Shown in pieces: positions 22,409 to 24,861 of a stretch of 24,861 nucleotides of DNA; within the stretch, counting starts at the first letter, position 1; each line of letters starts with the position of its first letter. The stretch lies in IMG/VR virus record IMGVR_UViG_3300032397_000074, positions 1-24,861 of that record, one strand, 5' to 3'. Source of the DNA: a virus. Both the position numbers and the translations under genes were made by a program. The notes below the pieces were generated by a model. That model was not told the origin of the DNA. It did no database searches and worked only from the letters and a program-made list of their open reading frames with translations.

Positions 22409-22710
22409 GCTGCCCGCTCCAATTCCCGACGTACGGCCTGCCATTCGGAGACGAGCTGGCCGACAGCACCGTCGCGGGTCTTGAAGCTGCCGCCGCGACG
22501 GGTACGCTCCTCCCCCTCCTTCTCGGGCGGGACGGCCAGCCACAGGTGCGGGCCCTCGCGGAGGATCTTGCCGAGGCAGACGCCCTCGGTCCAGACCTTG
22601 GTGACCTCGGGGGTCTCGTTCTCGACGACGACGGACTTCAGGGTGCCGTCGCCCCACTCGCCGTGGACGCGGGTGAGGGACGGGTTGGTGAGGCAGCGGG
22701 CGAGGCTCAT
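22405..22710 (-). CDS. Hypothetical protein, 101 residues
   Basis: ATG 22710 overlaps the upstream stop and has AGGA about eight bases before it. The product is strand-rich at first (LTRVHGEWGDGTLKSVVVEN, HLWLAVPPEKEG), then has a basic loop (ERTRRGGSFKTRDG) and a C-terminal helix (LVSEWQAVRRELERA). The G-S-F-x-T-R-D-G turn is typical of small phage regulatory proteins, but I cannot name the family. Confidence 0.6.
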   Translation of the reverse strand: MSLARCLTNPSLTRVHGEWGDGTLKSVVVENETPEVTKVWTEGVCLGKILREGPHLWLAVPPEKEGEERTRRGGSFKTRDGAVGQLVSEWQAVRRELERAA

Positions 22711-23318
22711 GACTTGGTCCTGTTCAGTTCGCGGAGACAGGCCTTGCACGTGACCTTGGCCGGGTCGTCCGTGGTCGCCGAGAAGAACTTCTGCGCGGCG
22801 TAGGCCGAGGCGACGCAGAGGCCGATGTTCCGCTTGAAGCGCCCGGTCCAGTACGTCCCTACGGCGTGGACGGTCGGGCCGGATTTGGTCTCTACCTCGA
22901 CCGGGACCGGCTCGGCCGGCTTCCAGCCGGCGACGGCCTCGCGCATCCGCTCGACGTCGGAGAGGGCCATCCGCGCCTGACCCTGCAGCCGGGCCGCGCT
23001 GGCGTCCCGGTGCCGCTTCTCCGGCTTGGCGATGAGCTTGCCCTTGTAGTCCGTGACGAGGTCGTCGCGCTGGCCGGCCTGGACCTCCCCGGCCCACGCC
23101 AGCCGCGTCTCGGCCCAGTTCTCCAGGCTGTCGGCCAGCTTCGCCGCGACGTCGCGCCCACCGGGGGTGCCGAAGTGGGGCTTGCCCTGGCCGTAGCACG
23201 CGCCCTGGTTCCACCCATACTCGCGGGTGTAGCCGTGCTGCGACATGCCGGCCTTGATCAGCGCCCAGGTGCCGAAGCAGCAGGGGCAGGTGGCGCGGAG
23301 CTGGGTGCGGGTGGTCAT
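22707..23318 (-). CDS. Zinc-motif phage protein with CPCC and CKAC ends
   Basis: The 203-residue product starts at ATG 23318 after AAGGAAG, overlapping the upstream stop. The N terminus has CPCCFGTWAL, then MSQHGYTREYGWNQGACYGQG: a CPxC pair, HGY and a C.G module that I recall from a widespread phage protein family. A helical middle (55-125) and a strand-rich part (GPTVHAVGTYWTGRFKRN) follow, and the end has VTCKACLREL, a second CxxC pair. Two zinc sites or one closed by both ends are possible. Nucleic-acid binding is inferred from zinc motifs only. Confidence 0.65.
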   Translation of the reverse strand: MTTRTQLRATCPCCFGTWALIKAGMSQHGYTREYGWNQGACYGQGKPHFGTPGGRDVAAKLADSLENWAETRLAWAGEVQAGQRDDLVTDYKGKLIAKPEKRHRDASAARLQGQARMALSDVERMREAVAGWKPAEPVPVEVETKSGPTVHAVGTYWTGRFKRNIGLCVASAYAAQKFFSATTDDPAKVTCKACLRELNRTKS

Positions 23319-24085
23319 GCGGCTTCCTTGGTGTGCTTGCGGACGAGGGCGGTCAGCTGCATCTTCTGCATCCCCGGGTTCAGGTGGCCGTACTTGGTCT
23401 GGAGCGCGTCGATCGGCTGCTTGGCCGCGTCCGACGCGAGGATGTACAGCGCGTCGAGGTCGGGGGCCGGGGCGGCGGGCGCCTTGGGGGCCGGGACCTT
23501 GGGCGCCTTGGCGAGGGTGACCTTCGGCATCGTCTTCCCGTCCGGGTCGCGGATGAGGTAGTCGTTGAGGACGGCGCTGACGGCGCTGCCGGCCCTGCGC
23601 AGCCGCGCCACCACGTCGGCGTCGGTCGGCTGAGTCGGGTACGTCCAGACGACGCGGCGGTCGTCCCCGCCGGCCTCCGGGTGGATCCACGCGTCCACGG
23701 TCCAGGCGGTCGAGGGGGCGTCGGCGTGTCCGAGCGTCCGCTTGAGGTCACCGCGGAAGCGGAAGATCTTCCCGTCCGGGATGCGGGCGATGAAGATGGC
23801 GCCGCCCGAGCCCATGCCGCTGACGGTGAAGCGGGTCCGGTTGATGGCAATCTCGCGGCCGAGGTCGTCGGGGAAGCAGCCGATGGAGTGAGCGTTGTCG
23901 CGGAAGCGGCGGGCGTCGGGGCTCTCGCCGCCCACGGCCACGCCCTCGACCTTGAAGACGCAGCTGGACTCGGTGAAGGTGCAGTGCCCGGCGGTGAGGG
24001 ACTTGAGGCCGTGCTTGGTCGCCACGGCGGCGAGGGCGGCGTCCATATCGGCGCGGAGGGCGCGGAGGATTTCGCGGTTGATCAT
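23315..24085 (-). CDS. Hypothetical phage protein, 256 residues, first gene after the leader
   Basis: ATG 24085 follows AGGAG and lies downstream of the leader at 24102. The N-terminal helix (1-30) is followed by strands (CTFTESSCVFKVEG) and a block at about 60-115 with IGCFPDDLGREIAINRTRF and ARIPDGKIFRFRG, a pattern I recall from a widespread phage early protein family of unknown function. A Pro/Ala/Lys linker (190-212) leads to a C-terminal motif, LQTKYGHLNPGMQKMQLTAL. A related motif occurs in the 24193 gene. The stop overlaps the next start. Confidence 0.65.
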   Translation of the reverse strand: MINREILRALRADMDAALAAVATKHGLKSLTAGHCTFTESSCVFKVEGVAVGGESPDARRFRDNAHSIGCFPDDLGREIAINRTRFTVSGMGSGGAIFIARIPDGKIFRFRGDLKRTLGHADAPSTAWTVDAWIHPEAGGDDRRVVWTYPTQPTDADVVARLRRAGSAVSAVLNDYLIRDPDGKTMPKVTLAKAPKVPAPKAPAAPAPDLDALYILASDAAKQPIDALQTKYGHLNPGMQKMQLTALVRKHTKEAA

Positions 24086-24101
24086 GGTCTGGCTCCTGTG
24101 G

Positions 24102-24152
24102 TGGGTGATGGTCCTACACCCCGATTATACCATGCTTCGGGCACGGACGGAA
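24102..24152 (-). promoter_or_regulatory. Promoter with perfect TATAAT and shared leader
   Basis: On the - strand TATAAT (24124-24129) lies 17 bases after TTCCGT (24147-24152), a weak -35. It is followed by GTAGGACCATCACCCA (24102-24117) and the AGGAG of the next gene. The leader matches the one before the Cas7-like gene over 16 contiguous bases, so the two - strand operons may be co-regulated. Confidence 0.6.
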
Positions 24153-24182
24153 GGGGGGCCCGGGGCCGGCCCCCCTCCTTCC
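24149..24182 (-). terminator. GC-rich hairpin between the last two - strand transcripts
   Basis: GCCCCCC (24169-24175) pairs with GGGGGGC (24153-24159), extended by GGAA/TTCC across a small bulge. It follows the stop of the 24193 gene and immediately precedes the TATAAT promoter. No T-run follows, so termination is plausible but not certain. Confidence 0.4.
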
Positions 24183-24192
24183 TCGGAGGAAC

Positions 24193-24861
24193 CTACGCCT
24201 TCTCTTCCCCCGCTTCGACCTTCGCGGCCTTGGCCGGCTTCGCCGCCTTGGCGGGCTTCTCGGCCTTGACGCGGGGCGCCTTCGGGGCGGGCGCCTTGGG
24301 CGCATCGGCCGGGGTCAGGCCCTCGTGCTTCCCGTCGAGGTACGACGTCAGGATCGCCGCCTCGAACATGTCGACCTGGTGCCGGGCGATGTTGCCGAGC
24401 GACATCCGGACGAGCCCGGGGTTGCGGCCGACGTAGCGGGCCTTGAGCTCCTTGCGGATCGCCCGCATGCCCTCGGCGCCGTTCTGGCCGGAGTGCGCCA
24501 GCTGGACCCGGTCCTTCTCGCCGGTCGGGGCCGTCGTGAACGACCACGCCACGAGCGAGAACACCTGTTCGAGCGACAGCGGGCGGAGCAGCAGGGCGAC
24601 CTCGTCGCCGGAGTCGAGGATGCGCCGGCCGTTGACCTTGGCGCGGATGAGCTTGGCCTTGTACGCCTTCTTGACGACGGACTTGGTGGCCTCCTCCTCG
24701 CCGTCGTCCTCGCCCTCGTCCTCGCCGTCCTCGGCGGCGGGCTTCGCGGCCTTCTTGGCCGGCTTGGCCTTGGGCGTCTTGGCGGGCTTCGCGACCTTGG
24801 TACCCTTCGGGGCGACCGGGGCCGGGTCGCCGGCCATGATGACGTGCCATACGTGGCCGTC
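24193..24861 (-). CDS. Lys/Ala/Pro-rich protein with NPGxxxM domain, likely 5'-truncated
   Basis: The first in-window ATG is at 24837 (214 residues), but the frame stays open to the window edge and no binding site precedes that ATG, so the gene probably starts outside. From that ATG, residues 10-35 are Lys/Ala/Pro repeats (PAKTPKAKPAKK), 36-50 are very acidic, and 60-165 form a folded domain ending in LKARYVGRNPGLVRMSLGNIAR. A second Lys/Ala tail follows (KPAKAAKPAKAAK). The NPG..RM.LGN motif is typical of a phage family of unknown function. The tails resemble histone H1-like nucleic-acid-binding tails; that role is inferred. Confidence 0.65.
   Translation of the reverse strand, partial: DGHVWHVIMAGDPAPVAPKGTKVAKPAKTPKAKPAKKAAKPAAEDGEDEGEDDGEEEATKSVVKKAYKAKLIRAKVNGRRILDSGDEVALLLRPLSLEQVFSLVAWSFTTAPTGEKDRVQLAHSGQNGAEGMRAIRKELKARYVGRNPGLVRMSLGNIARHQVDMFEAAILTSYLDGKHEGLTPADAPKAPAPKAPRVKAEKPAKAAKPAKAAKVEAGEEKA

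Noticed and set aside
22405-23214. Longer N-terminal extension of the 101-residue protein.
   Set aside because: The extension overlaps the 203-residue zinc-motif gene over its length and is Arg/Gly-rich shadow sequence. ATG 22710 has an ATGA overlap and a binding site.

Overview
The window is a piece of a tailed double-stranded DNA phage genome with high GC content. The clearest genes form a T4-type head module in the usual order: portal (gp20-like), a small gene, prohead protease joined to scaffold (gp21/gp22-like), and major capsid protein (gp23-like). The host cannot be named from the sequence. GC-rich codons and AGGAG-type ribosome binding sites fit a GC-rich bacterium. No tRNA, integrase, insertion sequence or conventional CRISPR was seen.

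Layout. Positions 1-16385 are read on the + strand and carry head genes plus many uncharacterised, probably virion-associated or late genes: a 5'-truncated large protein with an internal duplication, a small beta-rich protein, a one-helix membrane protein, a 1120-residue multi-module protein, a run of small genes, then portal to capsid. A strong hairpin at 16427-16462 closes this side. Positions 16465-24861 are read on the - strand and converge on the same hairpin. They form two runs of short genes in which nearly every stop overlaps the next start as ATGA, so they are probably translationally coupled. Each run is preceded by the same leader (a TATWAT box, then a 16-base identical element, then ACAGGAG).

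The upstream - strand run (24085 to 21317) has small phage proteins, including one with zinc-type cysteine motifs, a HicA-like protein and one ending in an SSB-like acidic tip. The second run begins with a RAMP/Cas7-like protein. A striking non-coding array follows (20356-20580), then a helix-turn-helix-like protein, a Spo11/topoisomerase VI A-like TOPRIM protein, and a chain of small proteins, several with a membrane helix.

The most unusual element is the array. It has three units of 8-9 perfectly phased pentamers (GGCNN on the - strand), each with exactly one GGTNN variant. Each unit ends in GGGG and a small hairpin whose stem differs between copies by base-pair-preserving changes, and AT-rich spacers separate the units. 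It begins right after the stop codon of the Cas7-like gene. I know of no established function for such an array. An RNA or ssDNA element acting with the neighbouring Cas7-like protein, or a replication-related element, are the two hypotheses to test.
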